Program-made: the position numbers and the translations under genes | Virus record (IMG/VR): IMGVR_UViG_3300044834_000100 | Location: 1-33,302 of that record | Length of the DNA stretch: 33,302 nt | Source: a virus | Reading direction: 5' to 3' (one strand) | In this document: in pieces, positions 21,492-28,562 of the stretch | Layout of the letters: the number at the start of each line of letters is the position of its first letter | How positions within the stretch are numbered: position 1 is the first letter of the stretch | The notes under the pieces: model-generated | The model's input: only the letters and a program-made list of their open reading frames with translations | Told to the model about the DNA's origin: nothing | Databases searched by the model: none

Positions 21492-21533
21492 GCGGAAGCG
21501 GCACACAGGCGAGTTCGAGTCTCGCCTCCGCGC
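21479..21533 (+). other. tRNA-like fold (T-arm plus 7-bp acceptor-like stem)
   Basis: A T-arm: GCGAG (21509-21513), loop TTCGAGT, CTCGC (21521-21525). An acceptor-like stem: CGTGGAG (21479-21485) pairs with CTCCGCG (21526-21532), one G-U. The middle has only 23 nt, too short for D and anticodon arms. Tail is CATGG, no CCA. May be a degenerate tRNA 3' end, an att-like remnant, a tRNA mimic or chance. Confidence 0.35.
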
Positions 21534-22391
21534 ATGGCAACAGCAAATGTAACTTATCTTGTAGTCGCAGGGGGCGGCGCAGGTGGCGCTTGGTCTGGTG
21601 GCGGCGGCGGTGCCGGGGGTCTTCGAACTGCGTCGGGGTACACCGTCAACAGCGGCACAGGTTACACGGTCACTGTCGGAGCAGGTGGTACAGGAAACAA
21701 CACAGGGGATGGGGGAGACGGTAACAACAGCGTATTCGACACGATAATTTCAGTAGGTGGAGGAGGTGGAGCTTCAAACGCAGGGACGGGTACCGGTCAT
21801 ACCGGAGGTTCGGGCGGCGGCGGCGCCTCATCCTCGGGGACGCCTTCCGCAGACAAAGGTTTGGGAACAGCAGGGCAGGGAAGCGACGGAGGAAACTCGT
21901 GGGGAGGAGGCAATGGCGCAGGCGGTGGCGGTGGCGGTGCTTCTGCAACAGGAACAACAGCTGCTGCAAATGCTGGCGGTAACGGAGGGAACGGCACCGC
22001 ATTTAATCCAGGTTCTGGTTCAGTTACATATGCTGGCGGTGGCGGCGGCGGCGGCGTTGTAGGTTCCGTTGGTTCAGGCGGAACAGGCGGTGGAGGCGCG
22101 GGAGCATCAGGCGGTGGCGTTGCGGGAGCGGCAAACACCGGCGGCGGTGGCGGCGGACACCAAGGAAATAATGCTACCGGCGGCGGCGGAAATGGCGGCT
22201 CGGGTATCGTCATCATTTACGCCCCCACAGGGACTATAACGAGTGCGACCGGAGGCACTAAGACTACCGCTGGCGGAAATGACATTTGGACATTCACAGC
22301 AAGCGGAACATGGACACCTACCATTGCTGGAAGTCCAATCGGCGTCGGCGTCGCTGTTAGGCAGGCCGTAAAGCGCGCAGCGTACTACTAA
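21534..22391 (+). CDS. Glycine-rich fibre/adhesin-like protein
   Basis: 285 residues. Start has no SD; the ATG follows the tRNA-like element. MATANVTYLVVAGGGAGGAW opens a glycine-rich region to about residue 230, built of GGGG runs alternating with Ala/Ser/Asn/Thr, as in phage adhesins that form polyglycine type II bundles, followed by SGIVIIYAP and a small beta end (WTFTASGTWTP) of the glycine-rich fibre family, and a C-terminal basic KRAAYY. A likely exposed receptor-contact protein. Its DNA is rich in GGCGGT repeats and may vary by slippage or recombination. Confidence 0.7.
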   Translation: MATANVTYLVVAGGGAGGAWSGGGGGAGGLRTASGYTVNSGTGYTVTVGAGGTGNNTGDGGDGNNSVFDTIISVGGGGGASNAGTGTGHTGGSGGGGASSSGTPSADKGLGTAGQGSDGGNSWGGGNGAGGGGGGASATGTTAAANAGGNGGNGTAFNPGSGSVTYAGGGGGGGVVGSVGSGGTGGGGAGASGGGVAGAANTGGGGGGHQGNNATGGGGNGGSGIVIIYAPTGTITSATGGTKTTAGGNDIWTFTASGTWTPTIAGSPIGVGVAVRQAVKRAAYY

Positions 22392-22393
22392 AT

Positions 22394-23398
22394 ATGGCCC
22401 GCCTCGGCAGAGCACAGCATTTCAAACCTCTTATACGGCGTGTTCTTCGTGCCAACCAGACATTCACATCTGCTCCGACAGAAACGATCACCCTGACCGA
22501 CACGCTAATCAGGTCCACCAGCGTTCCGCTGGCCGAGACCATCACATTCACCGACACCCTTTTGAAACGGGCAGGGAAAGTCCTATCGGACGCCATCACT
22601 CATACCGACTCGCTAATCAGGTCGCTGAGCCGCGTCCTCAATGAGGTTGGGACCTTTACGGATCAACTCCTTCGCCAGCTCGCACGCCCCCTTTCTGAGA
22701 CGGCAACATTTTCGGACACCGTATTGAGGCAGGGCGGCAAGACGCTCACCGAGACCGTCACCTTTACCGACACGCTGCTACGGCTCTCCGGCAAGGTCGT
22801 GACAGAAACCATCACATTCACCGACACCTGCGTACGCCAAATAGCTCATTTCTTCACAGAGACAGCGACCTTCACAGACACCCTATTGCATCAGCTCGGG
22901 CGGAACCTTTCGGAGACGATTACCTTCACGGACGTGATTGCGGTGGGATACGCACAGGTGATGACTGAGACGATTACACTCAGCGATACGCTGATGCGTC
23001 AGATTAGTCGCGCGTTCGCTGAGACGGTCACTTTGACGGATAGCGTACTTCGGCAGGTTGCGCGCGAGTTCTCCGAGACCCTGACCTACGCTGATACGCT
23101 GGCCCGTCTGGCAGGCCGAACGATATCCGAAACGTTGTCCCTGTCCGATACTTTCATACGATCCCTTGCACGGGCCTTGAGCGAGGCCATGACCCTCACG
23201 GATGTCTTCTCAGTTTCTCGGATGACGTTCTGGACATTCACCGAGACTATTACTTACCTTGACACCTTTTCATCCCGGCTCCTGACCAAATTTAAGAAAG
23301 GCATAGCCCTTCTAACCACGCGATCCGATACGTCGGTCCTGCGCACTCAGAGCGACCCGCTCGTGTTAGAATCAGAAGACGATAAAACCGTTTTATGA
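22394..23398 (+). CDS. 18-residue tandem-repeat structural protein
   Basis: 334 residues. Basic N-terminus (ARLGRAQHFKPLIRRVLRAN), then 15 degenerate repeats with consensus ETITFTDTLLRQLGRxLS. The first 14 begin at residues 30, 48, 66 and so on to 264 in exact steps of 18; the last begins at 284 after a 2-residue slip. C-terminal 35 residues are charged and not repeated (DTSVLRTQSDPLVLESEDDK). Each unit combines a Thr-rich strand and a basic amphipathic stretch, suggesting a long beta-solenoid or filament. The stop overlaps the next start (ATGA). Probably a fibre; no known family assigned. Confidence 0.7.
   Translation: MARLGRAQHFKPLIRRVLRANQTFTSAPTETITLTDTLIRSTSVPLAETITFTDTLLKRAGKVLSDAITHTDSLIRSLSRVLNEVGTFTDQLLRQLARPLSETATFSDTVLRQGGKTLTETVTFTDTLLRLSGKVVTETITFTDTCVRQIAHFFTETATFTDTLLHQLGRNLSETITFTDVIAVGYAQVMTETITLSDTLMRQISRAFAETVTLTDSVLRQVAREFSETLTYADTLARLAGRTISETLSLSDTFIRSLARALSEAMTLTDVFSVSRMTFWTFTETITYLDTFSSRLLTKFKKGIALLTTRSDTSVLRTQSDPLVLESEDDKTVL
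22481..23296 (+). repeat. Fifteen degenerate 54-nt coding repeats
   Basis: The DNA below the 18-residue repeats has a 54-nt period with recurring GAGACxxTxACxTTxACxGAxAC cores. Copies have diverged at the third codon positions, so this is an old protein repeat and not a recent slippage tract. Confidence 0.75.
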
Positions 23399-24291
23399 AG
23401 ACCCTCCTTGCCGTCACTGAGCCATTCATAAAGCGGGAAACCGGCCGATTACGAGGCCCCGCAAGCGCCGGCTCAACCGTGGTCATTCCCGTAGACAGCA
23501 GCCAAGGCGTTGCCGTGGCCGATTTCGTTGTGGTGGGATTCGAAGGAAACGAGCTTGCGGAGATGTGTGCCGTGACTGCGGTAGCCAACACCACAGTCAC
23601 CGTCGCCACACTGAAGTTCAACCACACGGAGGGAGAGCCGTTCGTCGTCTATCGCTTTAATCAGCGCAAGTTCTATGGGGCTACGTCCGCTGCGGGCACG
23701 TTCACCGAACTGACGGCCGATGGCTCCCCAAAAGACATCTCCGTTGATGACCCGCAGGGCACATACCTGGAGTACAGCGGAAGCTCGTACACCTATTTCA
23801 AGGCGACATACTACAACAGCGTCACTTCCGATGAGACTGACGTAGACGAGGCGGATTCGGTAGCGGGCGATGAATCTCTTCGCTACACGTCGATCTACGC
23901 AATTCGCAAGCATTCCGGGCTTGCAGGCAACCCGCGCTACTCCGACATGCGCATCGAAATGAAGCGCAAGCAGGCGGAGAATGAGATCAACAGTACCCTG
24001 GCCGCAAAATATGTCCTACCGCTTGCCGAGGTGCCTGCCATCCTCAATCAAATTTGCGAACTCTTGGCCGCCGGATACATCGACTACGAGGAATTCGGCA
24101 AGGACGGGGAGGGTGCTGGCTGGCTCGCATCCGGACGCGCGCAGCTCAAGGCCATTCAGAAAGGCACTCAGATCCTCATTGGCGCTGATGGCACGGAGTT
24201 AACGCGTAATGCCAAGGTAGGCGTCCTAGACGGTTACCCGAATGACGAGGACACCGACATCGAGAAATTCTCAATGGCCGACCGATATTGA
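23395..24291 (+). CDS. Head-tail connector (Mu gp36 / DUF1320-like) with N-terminal beta domain
   Basis: 298 residues. ATG 23395 overlaps the previous TGA. Residues 1-150 are a beta-rich domain (VVIPVDSSQGVAVADFVVVG, PKDISVDDPQGTYLEY). Residues about 165-298 resemble the DUF1320/gp36 adaptor: MRIEMKRKQAENEINSTLAA, YVLPLAEVPAILNQICELLA, GYIDYEEFG, with the usual helical bundle. Mu gp36 is shorter (about half), so the N-terminal domain is an addition, possibly for holding a fibre encoded next door. It would join the portal ring to the tail. Confidence 0.65.
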   Translation: MKTLLAVTEPFIKRETGRLRGPASAGSTVVIPVDSSQGVAVADFVVVGFEGNELAEMCAVTAVANTTVTVATLKFNHTEGEPFVVYRFNQRKFYGATSAAGTFTELTADGSPKDISVDDPQGTYLEYSGSSYTYFKATYYNSVTSDETDVDEADSVAGDESLRYTSIYAIRKHSGLAGNPRYSDMRIEMKRKQAENEINSTLAAKYVLPLAEVPAILNQICELLAAGYIDYEEFGKDGEGAGWLASGRAQLKAIQKGTQILIGADGTELTRNAKVGVLDGYPNDEDTDIEKFSMADRY

Positions 24292-24296
24292 TATGT

Positions 24297-24755
24297 ATGA
24301 CGTTCCAAATTCAATGGACTGTGGAAGGCGAGACCCAGTTGTCGCGAAAGCTGGTCGGCTTGCGCAGCGATTTGAAGGACTACCAGAGGCCGTTCAGCGA
24401 TGCGGCGTTCTACCTGAAATCCGTCTTTTCCCGCGACGTGTTCGAAACACAGGGCGCGGCGATTGGCGAGAAATGGAAGCGTCTTTCCCCTGTCACGGTC
24501 GCACAGAAGGCGAGGAGGGGTTACCCATCCACACCCCTTGTCGGCAGCGGCGCGATGCAAAACAGCTTTGCAACTATCGTCTCATCAGACCAAGCGGTCA
24601 TCTACAACACGGCCGCGTATTTCAAGTATCACCAATCGCGCGCGCCGCGCACGCGCATACCGCGCCGTGTGATGATGAAGCTGGCCAACCGGCAAAAGGA
24701 AGAAATCGTCCGGTTCTTTCAGCAGTACATCCGGGACTCTATGCGTAACAATTAA
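24297..24755 (+). CDS. Phage virion morphogenesis protein (Mu gpG / P2 gpS-like tail completion)
   Basis: 152 residues from ATG 24297, 5 nt after the preceding stop (a TTG at 24288 overlaps the stop). Family pattern: DAAFYLKSVFSRDVFETQG, GEKWKRLSPVTVAQKARRG, LVGSGAMQNSFATIV, then YNTAAYFKYHQ and a basic RIPRRVMMKLANRQKEEI end. Members are tail completion or neck proteins that help join head and tail. Order (connector, gpG, tail terminator, tube) fits Mu-type phages. Confidence 0.8.
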   Translation: MTFQIQWTVEGETQLSRKLVGLRSDLKDYQRPFSDAAFYLKSVFSRDVFETQGAAIGEKWKRLSPVTVAQKARRGYPSTPLVGSGAMQNSFATIVSSDQAVIYNTAAYFKYHQSRAPRTRIPRRVMMKLANRQKEEIVRFFQQYIRDSMRNN

Positions 24756-24758
24756 TCT

Positions 24759-25256
24759 ATGTACTCCGACCCGATAATCCGAAAATACATCGACCTCATC
24801 AAGGCGAACACAAGTGCGATCGTCGCATTTTACGAAGGCGAGCCGATCCGGGTGTCGGTCTCCAACCTGCCATGCGTCATCATTTCGAAGCAGGAGACGC
24901 GCGTCGGGCCTTTGAACAATGCGGATGACGAGCACGCCATCGGCATGGCAATTACCGTCATTGCGGATATCCGGAAGGACTTATCAACAGAGGAGAATAT
25001 CGCGGCAATCGCGCCCGGTGTGGCCACTCTCTACGACATCATGGAGGGACGCGAGGAGAACCTGACCCTCAAAACCACATCGATACTCGACATTTTACGG
25101 GGCAATCTCTTGGTGGATTCGACGACCGGGCTACGCACGGACCTTGGCTCCATCACCCGCGTCGACTACGGACAGACCTTGCGGGACCGCGCACCGGAAG
25201 CATGGTCGATCGAGGCACGTGTGGATTTCGTCGCTGCATTTCATCAAGTGCGGTAG
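24759..25256 (+). CDS. Putative tail terminator / neck protein
   Basis: 165 residues, located between tail completion and tail tube as the tail terminator (gp37-like) normally is. Features: MYSDPIIRKYIDLIKANTSA, VSVSNLPCVIISKQETRVG, HAIGMAITVIADIRKDL and an aromatic C-terminus (AWSIEARVDFVAAFHQVR), consistent with the alpha/beta fold of terminator proteins, which include a central strand and a C-terminal strand. Family not certain. AACAAT (24747-24752) lies 6 nt before ATG. Confidence 0.6.
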   Translation: MYSDPIIRKYIDLIKANTSAIVAFYEGEPIRVSVSNLPCVIISKQETRVGPLNNADDEHAIGMAITVIADIRKDLSTEENIAAIAPGVATLYDIMEGREENLTLKTTSILDILRGNLLVDSTTGLRTDLGSITRVDYGQTLRDRAPEAWSIEARVDFVAAFHQVR

Positions 25257-25259
25257 AAT
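25254..25259 (+). promoter_or_regulatory. -10 element (TAGAAT) at a leaderless distance
   Basis: TAGAAT, 6 nt (ACACGT), ATG 25266. The TAG is also the stop codon of the preceding gene. Confidence 0.45.
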
Positions 25260-25265
25260 ACACGT

Positions 25266-25418
25266 ATGAAGGTAACCAGCTCAAAGAGCATAGATTTCCC
25301 GTCACTCGGCTGGGGCATTACAGCAGGCGACACACGGGAATTGCCAGAAGATAAAGATGCTCAGAAGGCAATCCTCGCACATCCATCCATTTCAGAATCG
25401 AAGGACAAGCCCATTAGT
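25266..25418 (+). CDS. Small tail-region protein
   Basis: 50 residues: MKVTSSKSIDFPSLGWGITA, GDTRELPEDKDAQKAILAPS, IHFRIEGQAH. The pattern (F.sL.WGI.aGd.reLPed..aq..IL) is typical of small proteins found before tail tube genes. The C-terminus is unusual: reading the other frame after the ILA codons gives HPSISESKDKPISK, a more natural ending, so a 1-nt insertion near 25380 is possible. Its -10 lies 6 nt before the ATG. Function unknown. Confidence 0.5.
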
Positions 25419-25435
25419 AAATAACACAACCATTT

Positions 25436-26416
25436 ATGGCCAAGACGAGCGGCACGCAGACCAACATCGGAATCGGAATCGAGAGCACACCGGGCACAGC
25501 AGTTGCAGCCACCCACTTTCCGAAGTGGAACGAGTTTTCATTTCAAGCCATAGCCGAGAAGACGCCGCTCACCTCGCAGCGGGGCGTGCGAAATATGTCT
25601 TCCGACAGCATGATCCGCCGCAAGTTCTCGAGCGGATCGGTCGGAATAGTCCCGAATGGCGACATCGCCCCGATCTTTTTCTATCTCGCACTCGGGTCTA
25701 AATCGACCGGCAGCATCACGGACGGCACGTACACGCACACCTTCACTGTGCAGCAGGCAAATGCGTCAATGAAGACCGCGACGCTGTTGGCAGAGGACGG
25801 AGCGATCGTTACCGAACGCTTCGCCAACGTCGTGGTCAACACGCTCGGCCTCGAAGTCTCCGACAACTACGCCAAGATGACCGCCGGATTGCTCGGCGGC
25901 TACCCGGACACAGGGACAGTCACGGAATCCTTCGCTCAGGAGAACGAATACGCGTACCACCAGATGACAGCGAAGTTCGGAACGTCACTCTCCAATGCCG
26001 CCGGCAACTCTGCCACACCGCTCAAATCCTTTACACTCAATATCAATAACAACGTCCTTTTGGACGAAGCCTTTCTTTCGGGAAGCAACCAGCCCGTAGC
26101 GGGCGGGTTCATTGCCGGCCGCTTCCAGGCCACCGGTTCGTATTCCTTGCATTTCGAAAGCACCGCAGAGCTGGACAAGTACAAGGCCAATACGAAGAAC
26201 GCTTGCATCGTCACCTTCACAGGCGCGGTGACGGGAGGAGGGACGACCCCGGAAAGCATCACCATCAAGTTGGGCCGCCTGGTCCTCACCGGAGAGCCGA
26301 AGGTCTACAACCTCGATGGGCTCACAATTCTCAATCAGACATTCGAAGTCGAGTACGAAGCGACTGACAAGGAGGTTCAGGTGCTCGTCGTGAACGACAC
26401 CGCAAGCTACGCATAG
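25436..26416 (+). CDS. Major tail tube protein
   Basis: 326 residues, single large beta protein between terminator and chaperones, where the tube is expected. MAKTSGTQTNIGIGIESTPG and KWNEFSFQAIAEKTPLTSQR resemble the tail tube family opening, then YTHTFTVQQANASMKTATLL, SFTLNINNNVLLDEAFLSGS and SITIKLGRLVLTGEPKVYNL, ending EVEYEATDKEVQVLVVND. No sheath gene is seen, so the tail is non-contractile. Start preceded by CATTT, no SD. Confidence 0.75.
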   Translation: MAKTSGTQTNIGIGIESTPGTAVAATHFPKWNEFSFQAIAEKTPLTSQRGVRNMSSDSMIRRKFSSGSVGIVPNGDIAPIFFYLALGSKSTGSITDGTYTHTFTVQQANASMKTATLLAEDGAIVTERFANVVVNTLGLEVSDNYAKMTAGLLGGYPDTGTVTESFAQENEYAYHQMTAKFGTSLSNAAGNSATPLKSFTLNINNNVLLDEAFLSGSNQPVAGGFIAGRFQATGSYSLHFESTAELDKYKANTKNACIVTFTGAVTGGGTTPESITIKLGRLVLTGEPKVYNLDGLTILNQTFEVEYEATDKEVQVLVVNDTASYA

Positions 26417-26417
26417 T

Positions 26418-26756
26418 ATGGAAAGGCCACGTTTTGAAGTGAAGACGACCGGCGGTCATATCATCGTTCTCAACGAGTACATCACCGGTGCTGAAAATTG
26501 GGAGATCAGAAAGTATTACATCACGGGAGACGCGACGGCCGATAAGGGCGATCTGGCGCTCCAAGCAGAGAAGCTTGCCTACAAGCTTATTATTGTTTCA
26601 GTTGATGGTGTTGCGAACGACGTCGCAAATGCTCTGCTTGCGCTCCCCCTTCCGGACTACAAAGAAGTCGTGGACCACGTGACTGCAATCTCAGAAGGTA
26701 AAAAAAATAGTTCCGCTTCTCGCCAGATATATAACCGAAGGCGCACTCGTCGATGA
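26418..26756 (+). CDS. Tail assembly chaperone (G-like), zero-frame product
   Basis: 112 residues. ATG 26418 is 1 nt after the previous stop, no SD. RPRFEVKTTGGHIIVLNEYI, NWEIRKYYITGDATADKGDL and VANALLALPLPDYKEVVDHV match the position and composition of tail assembly chaperones, which bind the tape measure protein. A run of eight A (26700-26707) near codon 95 is the shift site; after it this frame gives only a basic, low-complexity RRRTRR end. Confidence 0.7.
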   Translation: MERPRFEVKTTGGHIIVLNEYITGAENWEIRKYYITGDATADKGDLALQAEKLAYKLIIVSVDGVANDVANALLALPLPDYKEVVDHVTAISEGKKNSSASRQIYNRRRTRR

Positions 26757-26901
26757 GCTGCTCGTACTGGAGGTCTGCCGCATTTATGGATGGACGTACG
26801 ACGAGTACATGGCGCAGCCCAATTTCTTCACATACGCTGCGGTTGAAAAGCTGATTATTGACAACAAGGCCGAGAAGAAGCGCCGGGACGCGCTACAATA
26901 A
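26683..26901 (+). CDS. Frameshift extension (T-like) of the tail chaperone
   Basis: This frame, +1 relative to 26418 (equal to -2), is open from 26683 to the TAA at 26899 and has no start codon of its own before residue MAQPN. After the A8 run it reads IVPLLARYITEGALVDELLV, LEVCRIYGWTYDEYMAQPNF and FTYAAVEKLIIDNKAEKKRR, a typical second-domain chaperone sequence. It is therefore made as an extension of the zero-frame product: a +1 or -2 shift at AAAAAAAAT. Mu is known to use -2 for the same gene pair, and lambda -1. A -1 shift here would meet TAG at once. The fusion would be about 160 residues. Confidence 0.75.
   Translation: MQSQKVKKIVPLLARYITEGALVDELLVLEVCRIYGWTYDEYMAQPNFFTYAAVEKLIIDNKAEKKRRDALQ
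26894..26899 (+). promoter_or_regulatory. -10 element (TACAAT) of the tape measure gene
   Basis: TACAAT, 7 nt (AAGGCAT), ATG 26907. It lies in the last codons of the chaperone extension. AAGG at 26901 is a poor SD at best. Confidence 0.5.
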
Positions 26902-26906
26902 GGCAT

Positions 26907-28550
26907 ATGTCCCTTTTCGGAGGAAACGACCAAGAGCTTCGAGTAACCATCAAAGCCAAGGATGAGGCATCTCAGGAGATCGCCAAGGTCAACAATTCCG
27001 TCGGCACGCTTGCCAAGGGCTTCGCAGTCGGAGCGATTGCGGTAGGCGCGCTCCGCACAAGCTTCCGCTTTCTCTCGGGCGTTATCTCCGATTCCCTTCA
27101 CGAATTTGAGGAGCAGAATACTGTCATCGCCCAGACCAACGCCGTATTGAAATCGACGGCCTTCGCTGCCGGTCTTACGTCGCGGGAGCTGATCGACATG
27201 GCCGACGCGCTGGCCAAGACGACGCTCTACCAGGACGACATGGTTCTCTCGGCGGAGAACATGCTGCTGACTTTCACGAACATTACCAAGGACATCTTCC
27301 CGGAGACGACCAAAACGGTGCTCGATATGAGCACTGCCCTTGGCCAGGATCTCAAGTCCAGCGCCATTCAACTCGGGAAGGCCCTAAACAACCCCATTGA
27401 GGGCGTTTCTGCCTTGCAGCGCGTGGGCGTGAGCTTCACCAATGCACAGCAGGAAATGATCGCTACCATGGTCAAATCCGGGCGGACGATGGACGCCCAG
27501 AAGTTTATTCTCGCCGAATTACAGAAGGAGTTCGGCGGCAGCGCCGCAAGCGCCTATGAAGCAGCCAGCTCTATCACCAAGCTTCAGAAGAACATGAAGG
27601 AGCTTGAGGAGGATATCGGCCGCGGCCTTACGCCGGCGTTGAATAACATGGCTGATGCTATCCTCGGCGGCACGGACAGCGCCACCGGTTTCAATAATAC
27701 GGCCCTGACGACTTTCATCGCCACGTCGAAGCTAGGCGAAGTCGCCGTTGCTACCGCTGTCGGCTTTCAGGCGATCGGCACGGCGATAATCGATGCGGAA
27801 TCGTATGCACTGCAGTTCGCGTCACGAATTCCGGTTGCGGGCGCCGTATTCAAGCTGTTCGGCGTCAATGTAGACAAGCAGGCAACTGAAACGAGGCACG
27901 CCGTAAATTCATCTCTCAAATCCACAATCGCGTTCTATGATGAGCTGAAAGCGAAAAACAACTCCGTCATCACATCCTGGGGCGAAACAAGCGATGCTGC
28001 AACAAAGCTAAAATCGGCTGGCCCTGCAGCCTATCAGGCAACCGCAAAAGAAGCGGAAGCTGCGAAAAAGAAGATGGACGACACGAAGCAGACGATTGCC
28101 GATACGGTCAAAGACCTCAAAACGCTACAACGCGCCCTCATGGATGACGACGAGGCCGCAGCGCGTGCCTTTGCGGAACAGGAGCAGAAGGTCTTCGGGC
28201 TGCGTAAGGATGCGGCAAACGAAACCGATCCGGCGCGGAGAGCCGAATTGATAGCTCAAATTGCCAAGGAGCAAGGCGCCTTAGATAGCGCGCGGCCGCA
28301 GTTCTCGGGCTCAATGTCTACCCTTGTCGACAAGGAGCGCACCCGGGCCGGCCTTACTGACTTCGGGCGGTCGCTGTCCGATATCCGCGAACGGAAGGCA
28401 GATCGCCTTTCGACCGACCTGCCGCAGATCGTAAACAACATCAGCTTCAATCAGGTGGTGGCCGGAGACGACGGCGTGCGGCGGCTTATTATGCAAACAA
28501 TAGCCGAGATCAACCGCCAATCCACGCTGCGAGTAGTCGCCGGGACATAG
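26907..28550 (+). CDS. Tail tape measure protein
   Basis: 547 residues, short for the family. The N-terminal half carries the tape measure signature: MVLSAENMLLTFTNITKDIF, LGQDLKSSAIQLGKALNNPI, EGVSALQRVGVSFTNAQQEM, FILAELQKEFGGSA. The second half is Ala/Lys/Glu-rich coiled coil (EAEAAKKKMDDTKQTIADTV; EEAARAFAEQEQKV-like) with a C-terminal segment DLPQIVNNISFNQVV. A rule of thumb of 0.15 nm per residue gives a tail near 80 nm. No lysozyme domain present. Confidence 0.85.
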   Translation: MSLFGGNDQELRVTIKAKDEASQEIAKVNNSVGTLAKGFAVGAIAVGALRTSFRFLSGVISDSLHEFEEQNTVIAQTNAVLKSTAFAAGLTSRELIDMADALAKTTLYQDDMVLSAENMLLTFTNITKDIFPETTKTVLDMSTALGQDLKSSAIQLGKALNNPIEGVSALQRVGVSFTNAQQEMIATMVKSGRTMDAQKFILAELQKEFGGSAASAYEAASSITKLQKNMKELEEDIGRGLTPALNNMADAILGGTDSATGFNNTALTTFIATSKLGEVAVATAVGFQAIGTAIIDAESYALQFASRIPVAGAVFKLFGVNVDKQATETRHAVNSSLKSTIAFYDELKAKNNSVITSWGETSDAATKLKSAGPAAYQATAKEAEAAKKKMDDTKQTIADTVKDLKTLQRALMDDDEAAARAFAEQEQKVFGLRKDAANETDPARRAELIAQIAKEQGALDSARPQFSGSMSTLVDKERTRAGLTDFGRSLSDIRERKADRLSTDLPQIVNNISFNQVVAGDDGVRRLIMQTIAEINRQSTLRVVAGT

Positions 28551-28556
28551 TACAAT
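28551..28556 (+). promoter_or_regulatory. -10 element (TACAAT) of the distal tail gene
   Basis: TACAAT starts right after the TAG stop of the tape measure gene, then 6 nt (TGTCGT) and ATG 28563. Confidence 0.55.
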
Positions 28557-28562
28557 TGTCGT

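Noticed and set aside
21797-22216. Minus-strand Pro-rich reading frame of 139 residues
   Set aside because: It is the antisense of the Gly codons (GGC/GGT) of the Gly-rich gene; no start signal and no other support.
22481-23296. CRISPR array or recent tandem duplication
   Set aside because: The 54-nt period is coding and diverged at third positions; no spacers and no palindromic repeats.
26700-26708. Classical -1 frameshift at A AAA AAT
   Set aside because: The heptamer is present, but the -1 frame meets TAG at 26708-26710; the required frame is +1/-2.
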